In this document: positions 46,517-57,236 of the stretch, one piece after another
Numbering within the stretch: position 1 is the first letter of the stretch
How the letters are laid out: every line of letters starts with the position of its first letter
Assembly (NCBI RefSeq): GCF_002154725.1
Contig: NZ_MTAW01000106.1
Coordinates: 1-64,000, forward strand
Direction: 5' to 3'
Length of the DNA stretch: 64,000 bases
Source: Nostoc sp. 106C
Lineage (GTDB): Bacteria; Cyanobacteriota; Cyanobacteriia; Cyanobacteriales; Nostocaceae
Made by a program: the position numbers and the translations under genes
Notes under the pieces: generated by a model
Told to the model about the DNA's origin: nothing
Seen by the model: the letters and a program-made list of their open reading frames with translations, nothing else
The model's database searches: none

Positions 46517-49156
46517 CTATAACCAATTGCCTACCAGAACGAAAGCAGCCCAAAAATAGGGATGTTGATATAAAGGATTTGCCTTAATTTTTAGTTGCGC
46601 CTGCCGTAATGCCTCAGCTTTACTGAGTTTAGGGTTACTCAGCTGCTGATAAAATTCCTTCATTAAGTTAGATGTTGATTCGTCGTTCACTGACCACAGG
46701 CTAGCAATAGTACTTTTGGCTCCAGAACGCAAAGCAAACCCAGCTAATCCTAAAGTAGCGCGATTATCACCTGCTGCTGTCTGGCAAGCACTCATCACTA
46801 ATAATTCAATTGGTTCGAGGATTCCCAGCCTTCTTTTTTGGAATAAACGATCAAAATCTAGAATGGAAATGCGATCGCTCCATGTCAGCAAAAAAGTTTC
46901 CTTGGGATTAGAACTAAATTGACCGTGAGTTGCAAGGTGAACTATTGGAAATGGTTGACTATCAAGCGCTGTTTTCAAGCTATCACGAGTAAATTTTTGA
47001 TTGAGCAATACTTTTGCTTCAACTTTCGCTGTTACTTCTTGAATTTCTCCTGTAACAGCAGGTAGGGAACTGAAACCTTGCCGTGCTTCTGCTAGTCCAG
47101 CAGCTAAGACGCCTAATTTTTTTCGTTGCAGTCCTTGGGGAAATAGCTGTAATCCCGGGCTGAGAGCAACACTATATTTTTCAAGCAAGTAGCGATCGCC
47201 ATCGTGAAGCGCTGCCATTGGCAAGTTGCGCAAAAAACCATCTAGGACAAATACTAAGGTTGTTACCTTACTGCTGTTGAGCTTCGCTTCCGCAGGTGCA
47301 ATCAGCCATTTATAAACTTTTTGAGACAGTTGAAAACTCTCTTCGCTGATATAACCACGGGATACATAAGAATAAAGGTGTTTCAGGGTATTTTCAATTT
47401 GCTTTTTTGACAGTTGGGTACTGTAGTGATGCAGGGGTTGATTGGGAATTGAAAGGATGACTTCCAAGCGATCGCTGAGAATAATCGGGTAGATGACAGC
47501 AGCTTGCACGTCGATTTGATCGATAGCTACAGGATGGGTATCTACACAAGCATCCTTAAAATAGTTATCTAATTCCGCTAGTTGTAAAGCTTCTATTACC
47601 TGACGCGCTTGTTTGAGGTTGCTTTGCTCATCACCTTTTTCTAACAACAGGCTGACATAATCTCGATAGATGGGTTCAATACTTTCTCTAAAATCAAACT
47701 GAACATCGGGATTAATAGCTACTAAATCACTGCGTAAGGATTGTAGATGATTAAAAGCAATTTCATAATCTGCGATCGCACTCTTAATATCTCCTTGTTC
47801 TTTAGCAATTGTGCCCGACTGTGCCGCAGTTCGAGCCACCAAATCAGCCGCATCCATTTCTTGCGCTAATTTTTGTGCCTGTTGTGTCAATCTTTTAGCA
47901 TCTGTTAACTGACCGTTTTGTTGATAGAGTTTACCTAATTGTTGTAAACTGTAAGTCTCGGCTCTAGAATCTTTGATTTCTCTAGCTTGTTGGATGGTTT
48001 TTGCTAACAGTTGGGCAGTTTTAGCAGCAATTAAGTTCTCTTCTGCACGCTCTATTGCCATCAAAGTTTCTGCAAAGTTGATACTGGCATAAATAGCAGG
48101 ACGACTAGGAGAAAGTGAGGATAAGTTAGTTTCGATTTCTGGAATTAACGCCTTTGCTGGTTCCCATCTTTGCAGTTTTACTAACAAACTAAACTTATTT
48201 AATTGCGCTTCTAATTGAGCTTGTGGTTCTGGAGATAAATTAATTACTTCTTGGTAGTCTATCAAAGCAACATCATAGTTCTGTAAATCTTTAGCGATAT
48301 TACCAAGACTAAACAAAACTACACTCACATCCGCTGGAGAATTAAATTGTTTACTAATTGCCAAACTTTTCTCTAAAACTGTATTTGATTTCTGCAAATC
48401 ACCAATAGTTTGCAGCGCTACTCCTAAGCTTCTGAGTCCTTTAGCTTTCAGCAGACTATCAGGTTGATTTTGCAGTTCTGCAACCAGTTCTTCTAACAGA
48501 GTTTTAGCTCGACGATATTGCCCTAAAGTTTGCAAACCCTGTGCCTGATTAATTTGACTGATGAGTTTGCCTGTTTTATCTCCAGTGCGATCGTAGATTA
48601 CTGCTGCTTGCTTCCAGGTATTTATAGCAGTTTCCGTTTGTCCTTGCAGTAGTTGGATTGTTCCTTGAGTATTTAATGCTTGGGCTAATAGTAAGTTACT
48701 CTGACGCTCTGGTTTTTTAAAGCTTTTTATTAAATTCAGACTTTCTGTAATTGTAGTTTGAGATTGTTGCGTTTTTCCTAAATCTTTATATACTGAGGCT
48801 AAATAATTCAGTACTTGAACTTGGTTGACGACTTCTTTTTTTGCTTCATAAGATTTTAGAGCATTTTCCCATACTCTAGCGGCTTCTGTATATTGACCAT
48901 TTTGATAATAATTTTTTCCCTGTTGTATTAAATTTGAAGTATTAGGTAGTTCTTGAGTTATGCGATTCTGCTCTGGTAACCTGGATTGAATTACAACAGC
49001 AGCACTACCTTTATTGACTAATAGCACAGTCAATATTAAGCTTATTAAAAAATACCATAAAATCTGGATTTTTCTTTTTAATACAAACCCAAAATTGTGC
49101 AGCAATGTTTTATTATATATAATTTTATAAAAATTATTTTTGTTTCTGTTTAACAT
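46517..49156 (-). CDS. TPR-CHAT domain protein
   Basis: The 879-residue protein has a single N-terminal transmembrane helix or signal (IQILWYFLISLILTVLLVN, about 31-49), then many TPR-like repeats over about 80-480 (EAARVWENALKSYE, LLSQINQAQGLQTLGQYRRAKTLLEELV), and a CHAT caspase-like peptidase at about 580-879. The catalytic dyad is visible: His in IVHLATHGQF and Cys in LVMSACQTAAGD. FVLDGFLRNLPMAALHDGDRYL starts the peptidase. AFVLVGNWL ends it. The start is ATG at 49156 with AGGTC nearby, not TTG at 49213. It is the last gene of a minus-strand block with two surface proteins. Confidence 0.9.
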   Translation of the reverse strand: MLNRNKNNFYKIIYNKTLLHNFGFVLKRKIQILWYFLISLILTVLLVNKGSAAVVIQSRLPEQNRITQELPNTSNLIQQGKNYYQNGQYTEAARVWENALKSYEAKKEVVNQVQVLNYLASVYKDLGKTQQSQTTITESLNLIKSFKKPERQSNLLLAQALNTQGTIQLLQGQTETAINTWKQAAVIYDRTGDKTGKLISQINQAQGLQTLGQYRRAKTLLEELVAELQNQPDSLLKAKGLRSLGVALQTIGDLQKSNTVLEKSLAISKQFNSPADVSVVLFSLGNIAKDLQNYDVALIDYQEVINLSPEPQAQLEAQLNKFSLLVKLQRWEPAKALIPEIETNLSSLSPSRPAIYASINFAETLMAIERAEENLIAAKTAQLLAKTIQQAREIKDSRAETYSLQQLGKLYQQNGQLTDAKRLTQQAQKLAQEMDAADLVARTAAQSGTIAKEQGDIKSAIADYEIAFNHLQSLRSDLVAINPDVQFDFRESIEPIYRDYVSLLLEKGDEQSNLKQARQVIEALQLAELDNYFKDACVDTHPVAIDQIDVQAAVIYPIILSDRLEVILSIPNQPLHHYSTQLSKKQIENTLKHLYSYVSRGYISEESFQLSQKVYKWLIAPAEAKLNSSKVTTLVFVLDGFLRNLPMAALHDGDRYLLEKYSVALSPGLQLFPQGLQRKKLGVLAAGLAEARQGFSSLPAVTGEIQEVTAKVEAKVLLNQKFTRDSLKTALDSQPFPIVHLATHGQFSSNPKETFLLTWSDRISILDFDRLFQKRRLGILEPIELLVMSACQTAAGDNRATLGLAGFALRSGAKSTIASLWSVNDESTSNLMKEFYQQLSNPKLSKAEALRQAQLKIKANPLYQHPYFWAAFVLVGNWL

Positions 49157-49246
49157 TTTTGACCTAAATAATTTGTAAAAATTTTTAGTATAAGGTGGGC
49201 AGTAGGTACGCAAGCAGAAAAGCTGTAGATAAACTACATAAAAAAT

Positions 49247-52200
49247 TTATGAATGACTACAATTAAAACTTTTTTGAGGGGAACTTTCTTGAGGTAAAGA
49301 TGCTACTAATTCCACTTCTCCTTTTGCATTAATTATCCAGCCTGTTGCTGCCACGATTAACTGTCTTGTTTGAGGCGAAAAATTACTTGCTAGATTGCGA
49401 CTTTCTGTAGTTGTAAAATCTCGCATATCAGACAATAGAGTTTGACTGCGAATAGTTGCAGTCGGATCTACGGGTAACCCACCCCTTCCGGTGATCGTAA
49501 AGGAATTACCTTCGGTCGCAGCACAACTAGCAATTACTCTATTGCGCGGATCGTTCGGTTTTTCTGGTAATGTCACCAATCCCGCACTGCGATTAACCTC
49601 TGGATTATTAATTGATACAGTTCCCGAAACGCCGAACTGAGAACTCGCTGTAATATCGCTCCCAGAGGTAAGTTGTTGTTGAAATCCGATACCAAAAAGA
49701 CCTGTGGCTGTAATATCGACATTGCCACCACGACCGAAGAAAGCGTTGGCTGTAATATCACTATTTTCTGTCGGCACAGCAACAATAAAATTTGTGTCTA
49801 TTTTAATGTTGCCACCATCACCACCTGCACCAGAATTCCCAGCCGTTGTTGAAATGCGACTTCCACGACGTAACAATAAAAAATCTGGTAAATTCAAGGC
49901 AATATTACCGCCATTGCTACTGGCTGTCTCCGCAGAAATTAAAGCTTGATTGTCGAGGATTAATTTGTTTGCCTGAATCTCGATATTGCCACCAATCCCA
50001 CCACCTTGGCTATTTACGGAAATGGTTGCACCATCCCCGATCTCAACAAGTTCGGGATCGATGAATATATTGCCACCATTACCAGTAGAACCCGGATTGG
50101 TATTGGAAAACAGACCCGTATTTGTACCTGAGAGGAAGACTCTATCCTTGGCTTTAATTACTATATTGCCTGCATCTCCTCCACCTTCAGTCAAGGCTTC
50201 TAATTCTGCGCCATTAGTGATGGATAAAAAGGGTGTCGTGATTTGCAGCGTTCCGCCTTTTCCGATTGCACCCTCTAAAGTACTGACAAAAGCACCGCTA
50301 GGCTTAAACGGTTGACCAGGATTACCATCGAAGGCAACTGATTCACTTGCATTGATAAAAATACTACCTGCATCACCTGGAGCAATCGTACTAGCACTAA
50401 TACCCGCACCATTACTGACAGAAAGTTGACTTGTATTAATGTTAATTACATTACCTTGACCTTGCGAACCAGGTAAAACTTCACTAATAATGCCACTAGG
50501 GATCGCTACTGATTGAGGAAGATTTGGGTTTGCTAATAAAATTGCCCCATCCATCACAATCGATTTTGCTGCTTCTACCTCAATTCTGCCTGCATTCCCA
50601 CGCCCCACAGTAGTGGCTCGAATTTGCCCTCCCTGTTGTAGAGATAAAGAGCCAGTCTTAATTTTAATGATGCCACCATTGCCTTCAGCAGTAGGAAAGA
50701 CAATACTACTAAAACCACTAAAAGCCCCAATATCAGAGGTTCCAGTGAGGGCGATCGCATCCGCAGCATTAACTGTAATATTACCAGCATTGCCTACACC
50801 TTCTGTTTGCGAAAAGACCTGACCACCATTGGTTGCCACAAAGGTCTTCGTATTAATCTCGACATCGCCAGCCTTTCCCCCATCGGCACTTAAAGTCTGA
50901 CTTCCTAGCCTAGAGTTATTCAAAGAAATTGCATCAGCATTAACGATGACATTGCCAGCATTACCACCCCGAGTAATATTCGATAATTCGGCTTGATTTG
51001 CTTGTAAGGAATTAGCGGTAATTATCAACTTACCACCTGGGCCTGTTGCACCTGTACGCAAATTACTTTGCACATAGTTACTTAAAGAAATCGACGGTGC
51101 ATTCAATGTCACATCACCACCTTGACCGGAACCATAGGCGGCACTTTCAATATATGAATCTCCTGGAGGCGCTGGTTCTTGAATAATCGCTGATTGACTC
51201 TTGAGGGTAATGTTTCCCCCAGCTGAACCATAGGAGAAAATTTGAGATCCAGATGGCATGAAAATATCATCTTTAGCTAACAGTGTGATATTTCCACCGG
51301 GGTTGGAAAACGAGAAAGTAGAAAAATCGACCCCAGAAGCATCAACAAATTTAGGAGTGATAATTTTTCCTCTTGAGTCAATCACAATATCACCACCCCC
51401 GGAAGTACCAGCAAATGTCCCCAGCAGAGATTTAACGCTAATGTCACCCGATAAAACAAGATTGGGTTGATACTGATTGGTTAAAAAAACCAGTCCTCCC
51501 TGATTAATAATTTGATTGATGGTGATATTGGCACTACTAGGATTGCCATTTATGTTAGGAGTAGAAGAAAAAACAAATGAATTTCCTGTAATTCCTGGTG
51601 GGTTGAAAGCGTTAGTTCCGGCTCTAATATCAACAGTGGGTTTTACACTGCCATTAATAGGAACTTGCGTTACGCCATCAGCAAGCGTAACTGTTTCATT
51701 AATAAAATTAGTAGTATCGGGGCTAGTAATAGTTAAACTGTCAATTGTGACACTACCACCAGCAAAAATATGAATGGAAGCTCCTGTATAACTATTAAAA
51801 CTCACATCTCCACTCGCCCGAATAATCGGATCATCAGTGTTTGCTAAATCTCCGCCATTACCATTCATTTGTTCGAGACGAAAATTCCCATTACTGAAAA
51901 ATTGTGCGTTTCCACCAATAGAATTTGCTGAACGCAACAGCATATTTTCACCAGCAAAGAAGCCACTGGCGGGATGATTTAAGGCAAAGATGTCTATTTT
52001 ATTGCCTTGGACTAATAGTTGTTTTCCAGCCGAGGCGATGAAAGGGTTATTGAAGCTATCTCGTATTTTGACAGTATCGCTAGCTTGCAAGGTTAAATTA
52101 CTATCTGCTTGCAACTGTCCTTGTAAGTCAAGATTTTGCCCAACTAAAGTCAAGTCTTGCCCTACAGATAAGTTACCAGAGTTAGCAATAGCACTTTGAG

Positions 52201-52738
52201 GCGGTAACCAACTATCTAACCCCGGACGCTGGTTGATAGTTAGTAAAGGAGGCGCTTTTGGGTTTTGGGTACTAAATTTTTCACCGTTCTCTAATAACAG
52301 GCTGTTGCTAGTGCTGGCGAAAAAAGAACCGGAGATATCTAGGCGTGCATTTTGTCCGAAAATAATCCCATTAGGGTTAATCAAATATAGATTGGCACTA
52401 CCTAAAACCCCCAACGTCCCGAAAATCTTAGAGGCTTGATTTCCCGTGACTCTTCCCAAAATATTCTCTATTCCAGCAGGATTGGCAAAATATACCCGTT
52501 GCAGATTACCAACATTGAAATCTTGGAAACTGTGAAACAGATTACTACCCCGAATCGCCCCACCATCAATGCGATCTATCAGACCATCTTGCTTTTGGAC
52601 ATTAGGAGTAACAATTGAGCGTTCAGATTCTAAACTGTTGTCAGGGATAATTTGTGCCAATACACCTGTAGTTAAGCCTAGCGTACAGGCGATCGCTCCA
52701 CCGCTTACCAAAATTTCGATCGGCTTGTAGTGCACCAT
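49247..52738 (-). CDS. Two-partner-secretion filamentous haemagglutinin-like protein
   Basis: A 1163-residue exoprotein. A signal peptide (1-29, ending TGVLAQ) is followed by the haemagglutination-activity (TPS) domain at about 35-165, with the NPNGIIFGQNARLDISGSF motif required for recognition by an FhaC/ShlB-like outer-membrane transporter. The rest is a beta-helical series of repeats (GNAGNITVNAADAIALTG, GDAGSIFINASESVAFDG and similar), ending in a C-terminal block with two Cys (VIASCAATEGNSF and SFNCSHS), typical of cyanobacterial TPS proteins. No FhaC partner lies in the window. It is 30 bases downstream of the RTX protein and 90 bases upstream of the CHAT gene, so likely co-transcribed. 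Confidence 0.9.
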   Translation of the reverse strand: MVHYKPIEILVSGGAIACTLGLTTGVLAQIIPDNSLESERSIVTPNVQKQDGLIDRIDGGAIRGSNLFHSFQDFNVGNLQRVYFANPAGIENILGRVTGNQASKIFGTLGVLGSANLYLINPNGIIFGQNARLDISGSFFASTSNSLLLENGEKFSTQNPKAPPLLTINQRPGLDSWLPPQSAIANSGNLSVGQDLTLVGQNLDLQGQLQADSNLTLQASDTVKIRDSFNNPFIASAGKQLLVQGNKIDIFALNHPASGFFAGENMLLRSANSIGGNAQFFSNGNFRLEQMNGNGGDLANTDDPIIRASGDVSFNSYTGASIHIFAGGSVTIDSLTITSPDTTNFINETVTLADGVTQVPINGSVKPTVDIRAGTNAFNPPGITGNSFVFSSTPNINGNPSSANITINQIINQGGLVFLTNQYQPNLVLSGDISVKSLLGTFAGTSGGGDIVIDSRGKIITPKFVDASGVDFSTFSFSNPGGNITLLAKDDIFMPSGSQIFSYGSAGGNITLKSQSAIIQEPAPPGDSYIESAAYGSGQGGDVTLNAPSISLSNYVQSNLRTGATGPGGKLIITANSLQANQAELSNITRGGNAGNVIVNADAISLNNSRLGSQTLSADGGKAGDVEINTKTFVATNGGQVFSQTEGVGNAGNITVNAADAIALTGTSDIGAFSGFSSIVFPTAEGNGGIIKIKTGSLSLQQGGQIRATTVGRGNAGRIEVEAAKSIVMDGAILLANPNLPQSVAIPSGIISEVLPGSQGQGNVININTSQLSVSNGAGISASTIAPGDAGSIFINASESVAFDGNPGQPFKPSGAFVSTLEGAIGKGGTLQITTPFLSITNGAELEALTEGGGDAGNIVIKAKDRVFLSGTNTGLFSNTNPGSTGNGGNIFIDPELVEIGDGATISVNSQGGGIGGNIEIQANKLILDNQALISAETASSNGGNIALNLPDFLLLRRGSRISTTAGNSGAGGDGGNIKIDTNFIVAVPTENSDITANAFFGRGGNVDITATGLFGIGFQQQLTSGSDITASSQFGVSGTVSINNPEVNRSAGLVTLPEKPNDPRNRVIASCAATEGNSFTITGRGGLPVDPTATIRSQTLLSDMRDFTTTESRNLASNFSPQTRQLIVAATGWIINAKGEVELVASLPQESSPQKSFNCSHS

Positions 52739-52768
52739 CTGTTAGTTGCTTCACTGTGGAAAATCGAG

Positions 52769-55111
52769 TTAAAAAATAAAATCGGCTATATTAACCGCAG
52801 TGACTCCTGTGAAAGTGATGCTACCACCATTCAAAGACGTCAGATCTAAATTTAGATTACAATTGTTCAGCGAAGCGAGCTTATCTTTAGCATTGATAAC
52901 GCCATCACTATTACTGTCCAAAGTGCCTTTAGTTAGACTCAGTTGGCTGAGGTCGATTTGGTCTTGATATCTACAAAAGTCGCTAATGGCATCGTCACCA
53001 AAGTTAGCACCAAAAATGAACCGATCCTTGCCTTCGTTACCAGTTAACCAATCATTACCTCTACCACCAGTAATTAAATCATCACCGCAACCGCCACAAA
53101 TCGTATCATTGCCATCGAAACCAGATAAAGTATCAACACAGTTTCCGCCTTTAATTACATCATCAAATCGAGTGCCAATAATCGTATCGCTGGCATTATC
53201 ACTACCCCGCAAAGTAAAAGTTGGGATTGCATTAGAAACGCTCAGATTTTGTGTAGAGAAATCAAGGTTCGCCCCACTCTTATCAGATGCAAAAGTCACT
53301 TGTTTCACACTACTATCAATCGTAATACTGGAAACTAACCAATTATTTTTGTAACCGCCTAATTCTTGCAATCGGGTTTTAATCTTACCATCTCCATTAG
53401 AATCTTTAATGTTAATTTTGACTCCAGTAGGACTAGTAAAATTAAAAGAATCAAAGGCAGCTTGTAAGTCAGTAAATAATGATCCTTGGGACTTACTGTT
53501 ACTACCAGTGAACACTACACCTGTATCTGTGACTGAGAGATTTACAAAATTCTTGATTTCTGGAGAAAATTGACCAACTTCAAAGCTCAGGTCTTCTGTC
53601 TGAGTACCATTATTGAAAGTAAATAAACCGTTAGCATAACGATCGCGACTATAAACTCCATCTTGAACAAAAGCAGCAAGCTTGTTGATGACTGCTTGTT
53701 CATCTTGAGTATTGGATAGATTTCCGTCAGCCCCCAAATTTACCCAAGTTGCTAAATCAGCTAAGTATTGGGGATCGTTACTTTTAATCCACGTTGCTAA
53801 AAATCCAGCAATACCAGTCTGACCTGGTTGTAAGAAATTCGATTGATTAAAGTAGGGATAGCCGAGACTTATAGAACCAGCATCAGGGTCGGGATTAAGG
53901 AAAAAAGAGGGGTTAGAAGTGTTAGGGTTCTTTAAATTCTCGACAGAATAAACTTGAAATGGCTGTCCGTTATTTAATGTCCCCTGAAGTTTGTAGGTAG
54001 AAACATCTAACCTAGCACTAGTAGTTATCGATCCTGCATTAAGAGTATTGCCGTTGACAGCAACAACTTCAGCATTATTCTGAATATTTAAAAAACCGAA
54101 ATTTACCCTGTCTTGACTTACGTCTTTTTGTACATTGTAATGAAGAAAAAAAGTCCCGTTAAAAGGCGTTTCATAATATTCGGGCAGGGCTGTATTTATC
54201 TCACCTGTATCAGGATTAACCGTTCCTAATCTGCCTGACAAATTAATAGGCGTAATATAATCGGTACTGACTTTAGCATTGACGGTAATGGTTTTAGATT
54301 TACCAGGAGCAATGTTGTTAAATAAAACCTCAACTGTTTGCGCATTATTATCTGTGTCAATGCTTGTACCACCATCAAGATTAGAAAAACTGACAAAATC
54401 TAAACCTATAGGCAGCTTTTGTCTGAGATCGTCAACAATTTTCACTCCTTTAGCATTAGCAAAACCATTATTACTTATAGTAATCGTAAAGCTAACATTA
54501 TCTCCAGGAAGTGCAATAAACTGATCTTTTATACCATCTCCGTTGTTATCAATGGCTTGTTTAAGATTGGTAAATGGTTGTTGATTAACGAGAGTAAATT
54601 TTGTGTCTAAAGCTAGCTTAATGACAGGTGCAAGCACACTTGTGTAGTCATCTTCAGTCGGTTTATGATTATTAACAACTGAATCTGGGTCTTTCTGATT
54701 AGCAGCAATAATTTCTGCAACATTAGTGTAAGCAGAAGCGCTGGCTGCATTAAGAACTGTACCCTTCAGGATTAACGTTGCATTACATCTTGATGCGATA
54801 CAATCAACATTCCAAATACCAGTTTTGCTGTCATAACTCCCAACACTAGGTTGAGCACTGACAAAGCTAAAACCAGAAGGTAGTAAATCTTTTATTTTCA
54901 CTCCTGTTGCATTGGCTGAACCGCTATTCTTCAATGTCAGTGTAAAAATAGCCTGATTGCCTACTAATAAGGAAGTATCAGATATCGTTTGACTAAGCGA
55001 TAAATCGGCTAGTAAAGGTTTACACTTACCTTTCTCTCTACCTTTTGATGAAAAATCAAACTTTTGGGAACGATGAGATGAATCAGAAAATCTAGAATTT
55101 TGATTAGTCAT
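52769..55111 (-). CDS. DUF11 and RTX calcium-binding surface protein
   Basis: A 780-residue protein without an N-terminal signal peptide, as expected for type I secretion. Two DUF11-like domains at about 30-160 and 200-290 (LKNSGSANATGVKIKDLLPSGFSFVSAQPSVGSYDSKTGIWNV and ISNNGFANAKGVKIVDDL) are followed by a non-repetitive middle with a dockerin-like calcium loop (NNGDGIKDQF) and a C-terminal RTX block at about 660-730 (GNCVDTLSGFDGNDTICGGCGDDLITGGRGNDWLTGNEG). Four cysteines within the RTX repeats are unusual. A final DSNSDGVINAKDK calcium loop follows. Start ATG at 55111 is preferred over TTG at 55138. Confidence 0.85.
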   Translation of the reverse strand: MTNQNSRFSDSSHRSQKFDFSSKGREKGKCKPLLADLSLSQTISDTSLLVGNQAIFTLTLKNSGSANATGVKIKDLLPSGFSFVSAQPSVGSYDSKTGIWNVDCIASRCNATLILKGTVLNAASASAYTNVAEIIAANQKDPDSVVNNHKPTEDDYTSVLAPVIKLALDTKFTLVNQQPFTNLKQAIDNNGDGIKDQFIALPGDNVSFTITISNNGFANAKGVKIVDDLRQKLPIGLDFVSFSNLDGGTSIDTDNNAQTVEVLFNNIAPGKSKTITVNAKVSTDYITPINLSGRLGTVNPDTGEINTALPEYYETPFNGTFFLHYNVQKDVSQDRVNFGFLNIQNNAEVVAVNGNTLNAGSITTSARLDVSTYKLQGTLNNGQPFQVYSVENLKNPNTSNPSFFLNPDPDAGSISLGYPYFNQSNFLQPGQTGIAGFLATWIKSNDPQYLADLATWVNLGADGNLSNTQDEQAVINKLAAFVQDGVYSRDRYANGLFTFNNGTQTEDLSFEVGQFSPEIKNFVNLSVTDTGVVFTGSNSKSQGSLFTDLQAAFDSFNFTSPTGVKINIKDSNGDGKIKTRLQELGGYKNNWLVSSITIDSSVKQVTFASDKSGANLDFSTQNLSVSNAIPTFTLRGSDNASDTIIGTRFDDVIKGGNCVDTLSGFDGNDTICGGCGDDLITGGRGNDWLTGNEGKDRFIFGANFGDDAISDFCRYQDQIDLSQLSLTKGTLDSNSDGVINAKDKLASLNNCNLNLDLTSLNGGSITFTGVTAVNIADFIF

Positions 55112-55138
55112 AAAAACTATTGAGTGAGTCAGCGTCAA

Positions 55139-56072
55139 TATTTCCCAGCCTGAGGCATGGGAATGAGAAAAAGTCTAGGGTGATACCCTTCACCCTTCAG
55201 TAATTAATCAAAAGTATCCTTGGAAATCGCATTTACATAGGCAAAAATCACCTACTCTGTGAGGTTGGTTCTGCTTTGCCGCACGTGGATTTGAAACCCG
55301 AAGTTTTTTGTTAGTCTGTGTAAGAAGCGAATTAAATTCGCTTCTTGTTTGCAAATATCCGCTTACTTGGATGTTAATAACAAGATTTTTCAGATATTCT
55401 CTAAAAAGTCTTATGAGATATCTCTAGAAATCTTTGGAAACAAAATACACAAAATTAGTATTTTTTAAGATAAAAATACTAAAAAAATGGTTATATACAA
55501 GGCTCTATATGAAGTGTTCAATTCATAATAGGCACACAAAAAATACTCTTTTTAGTTATTAAAGCACAATGTAATGAAATTATAAATATCTAGGTAATAT
55601 CTTTAAAAAGACTGTTTAAGAGGGTGTCCTATAAATAAATTGTTAAGTAGTTAGTTCTTGAAGCACAAATATGTATGCCAAATCATTTATCTATCGAAAT
55701 CACTTCTAAGACTGATGTAGTAAGGAGTAAGTGTAAAATCAATTTTACTGAGTTGCTGACTCTCTTATTCACTTTAGGGAGAGAAAAATGATATTCTTAT
55801 TGAAAACTTCATATTTACTAAAGTAGTGCTGAGTCATCAAAGTTCATAGCAGCAGAAGCCGTTACTATAACTTATTGCTGAGTCTGGTAACTTTAGACTA
55901 TGTACTCAACACTATTGAACGCACACCAGTTTCCTTCTCTACATCCTTTAATTATTTGTTGTCATTTCATTTATGAAACAAAGAATATTTAAAGCATAAG
56001 AGAAAAAGTAGTGACAGGATGCCAACATTAGCTTTTTTCTAAATTTAAACTAGTAGCATAAGTTAAGACTTC
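55139..56072. other. Long intergenic region between surface-protein block and polysaccharide operon
   Basis: About 930 bases without a credible ORF. A perfect hairpin (AGAAGCGAATT/AATTCGCTTCT) lies at 55325-55349. The rest is AT-rich. The promoter of the RTX gene lies in the left part, and the downstream end of the polysaccharide operon is at the right. Confidence 0.5.
55325..55349. terminator. Perfect 11-bp hairpin
   Basis: AGAAGCGAATT and AATTCGCTTCT around a very short loop, followed by TGTTTGC on the plus strand. No gene end is nearby, so its function is uncertain. Confidence 0.35.
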
Positions 56073-57236
56073 TCAATTCAAAGTTGATGGAGTGGTAGTA
56101 TCGACTGCTAATGTTTTGGGCACATCGGATACAGCAGAGCGAATTACATTAATAAAGTTATGGGCGTAACGTTGCGTTGAAAAATCAAGGGCGCGTTGTC
56201 GTGCTGCTACTCCGATAGTATGGGTTAATTGTGGATCTTCAAGATAGCGGAGAATGGCGATCGCTAATGCATCTGCATCACCGTAAGGTGTTAGTAGGCC
56301 ATTGACATCATCTGTAATAATTTCCGTTGGACCGCCAGCATTACCAGCAATCACAGGTTTACCAAGTGCCATCGCCTCGATAATCACAATACCAAATGGC
56401 TCTTTGTCGGAAGCGTGTACAAAGATATCCATCGCCTGCATCCACTCAGGAACGTTGCGCTGTAATCCAACCATGAACACGCGATCGCTCAAACCCAAAG
56501 CCGCTATTTGTGTTTTTAAAAAGTCCTCATAATCAGGTTCTAAATCATGCTTACCGCCAACGACTACACAGTGAGCATCAGGATATTTCTGCAAAATTTG
56601 CGGCATTGCATCTACTAAAACATGCATTCCCTTCCATCTTTGCAAACGCCCGACAATGCCGATTAAAGGCCCGTGGATCGGTAAGCCCAACTTGATCCGC
56701 GCTTCCATTGGAGATGGTAGAACAGTAGGCTCGAAGCGGTCTAAAGCTACACCAGGATATACCAGAGGTGTTGGTCTATGAGGCCAAATCTTTGCCTGCG
56801 CTTCCTGACCATCTTGAGAGAGAGTTACTATCGCACGAGCAGGTAATAAAGTCGCCAGTCTTACCAACCAAGACTTACCATCAGGTACTTCTAGTTGATA
56901 CCACACAGCAGGTAATCCTGCTGCGATCGCGGCCATTCCTCCATAGATATGAGTGATCCACATCCAGTTGGCGATCGCATCTGCACGTTCGCGTCTGGCG
57001 ATCAAAGCTATCTGAAAAACCGTATTAATCAAACGGTGAATTTGACGCAGGCGACCACTTGCAATCACTCTTGTATTAATACCGAGCGACCTTACTTGTT
57101 CTACCATTGGGCCGTCTTCTAAAAATATCGCCAACCATTCGATACCCGCTTGTCGTCCCTGTTGCATTAAATCCCAAAACATCATTTCACCGCCACCTTT
57201 TTGTTCAGCCAGCGGCATAATAGCAATAACTTTCAT
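56073..57236 (-). CDS. Family 4 glycosyltransferase
   Basis: A 387-residue GT-B-fold transferase of family 4, using nucleotide-sugar donors to extend a polysaccharide. The N-terminal acceptor domain has AEQKGGGEMMFWDLMQQG; the donor domain has VGRLQRWKGMHVLVDAMPQI near 190 and the sugar-nucleotide binding EPFGIVIIEAMALGKPVIAGNAGGPTEII near 275-303, with the E-x7-E pair. It is the last gene of the minus-strand polysaccharide cluster, 240 bases after the O-antigen-ligase-like gene. The sugar transferred cannot be predicted. The gene carries several HIP1 sites. Confidence 0.9.
   Translation of the reverse strand: MKVIAIMPLAEQKGGGEMMFWDLMQQGRQAGIEWLAIFLEDGPMVEQVRSLGINTRVIASGRLRQIHRLINTVFQIALIARRERADAIANWMWITHIYGGMAAIAAGLPAVWYQLEVPDGKSWLVRLATLLPARAIVTLSQDGQEAQAKIWPHRPTPLVYPGVALDRFEPTVLPSPMEARIKLGLPIHGPLIGIVGRLQRWKGMHVLVDAMPQILQKYPDAHCVVVGGKHDLEPDYEDFLKTQIAALGLSDRVFMVGLQRNVPEWMQAMDIFVHASDKEPFGIVIIEAMALGKPVIAGNAGGPTEIITDDVNGLLTPYGDADALAIAILRYLEDPQLTHTIGVAARQRALDFSTQRYAHNFINVIRSAVSDVPKTLAVDTTTPSTLN

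Noticed and set aside
49573-52618. Many 60-110 codon plus-strand frames opposite the haemagglutinin gene
   Set aside because: They mirror repetitive codon use in the real gene and have no starts or family motifs.
55280-55310. T-loop-like GGATTTGAAACCC, suggesting a tRNA on the minus strand
   Set aside because: No acceptor, D or anticodon stem could be paired around it.
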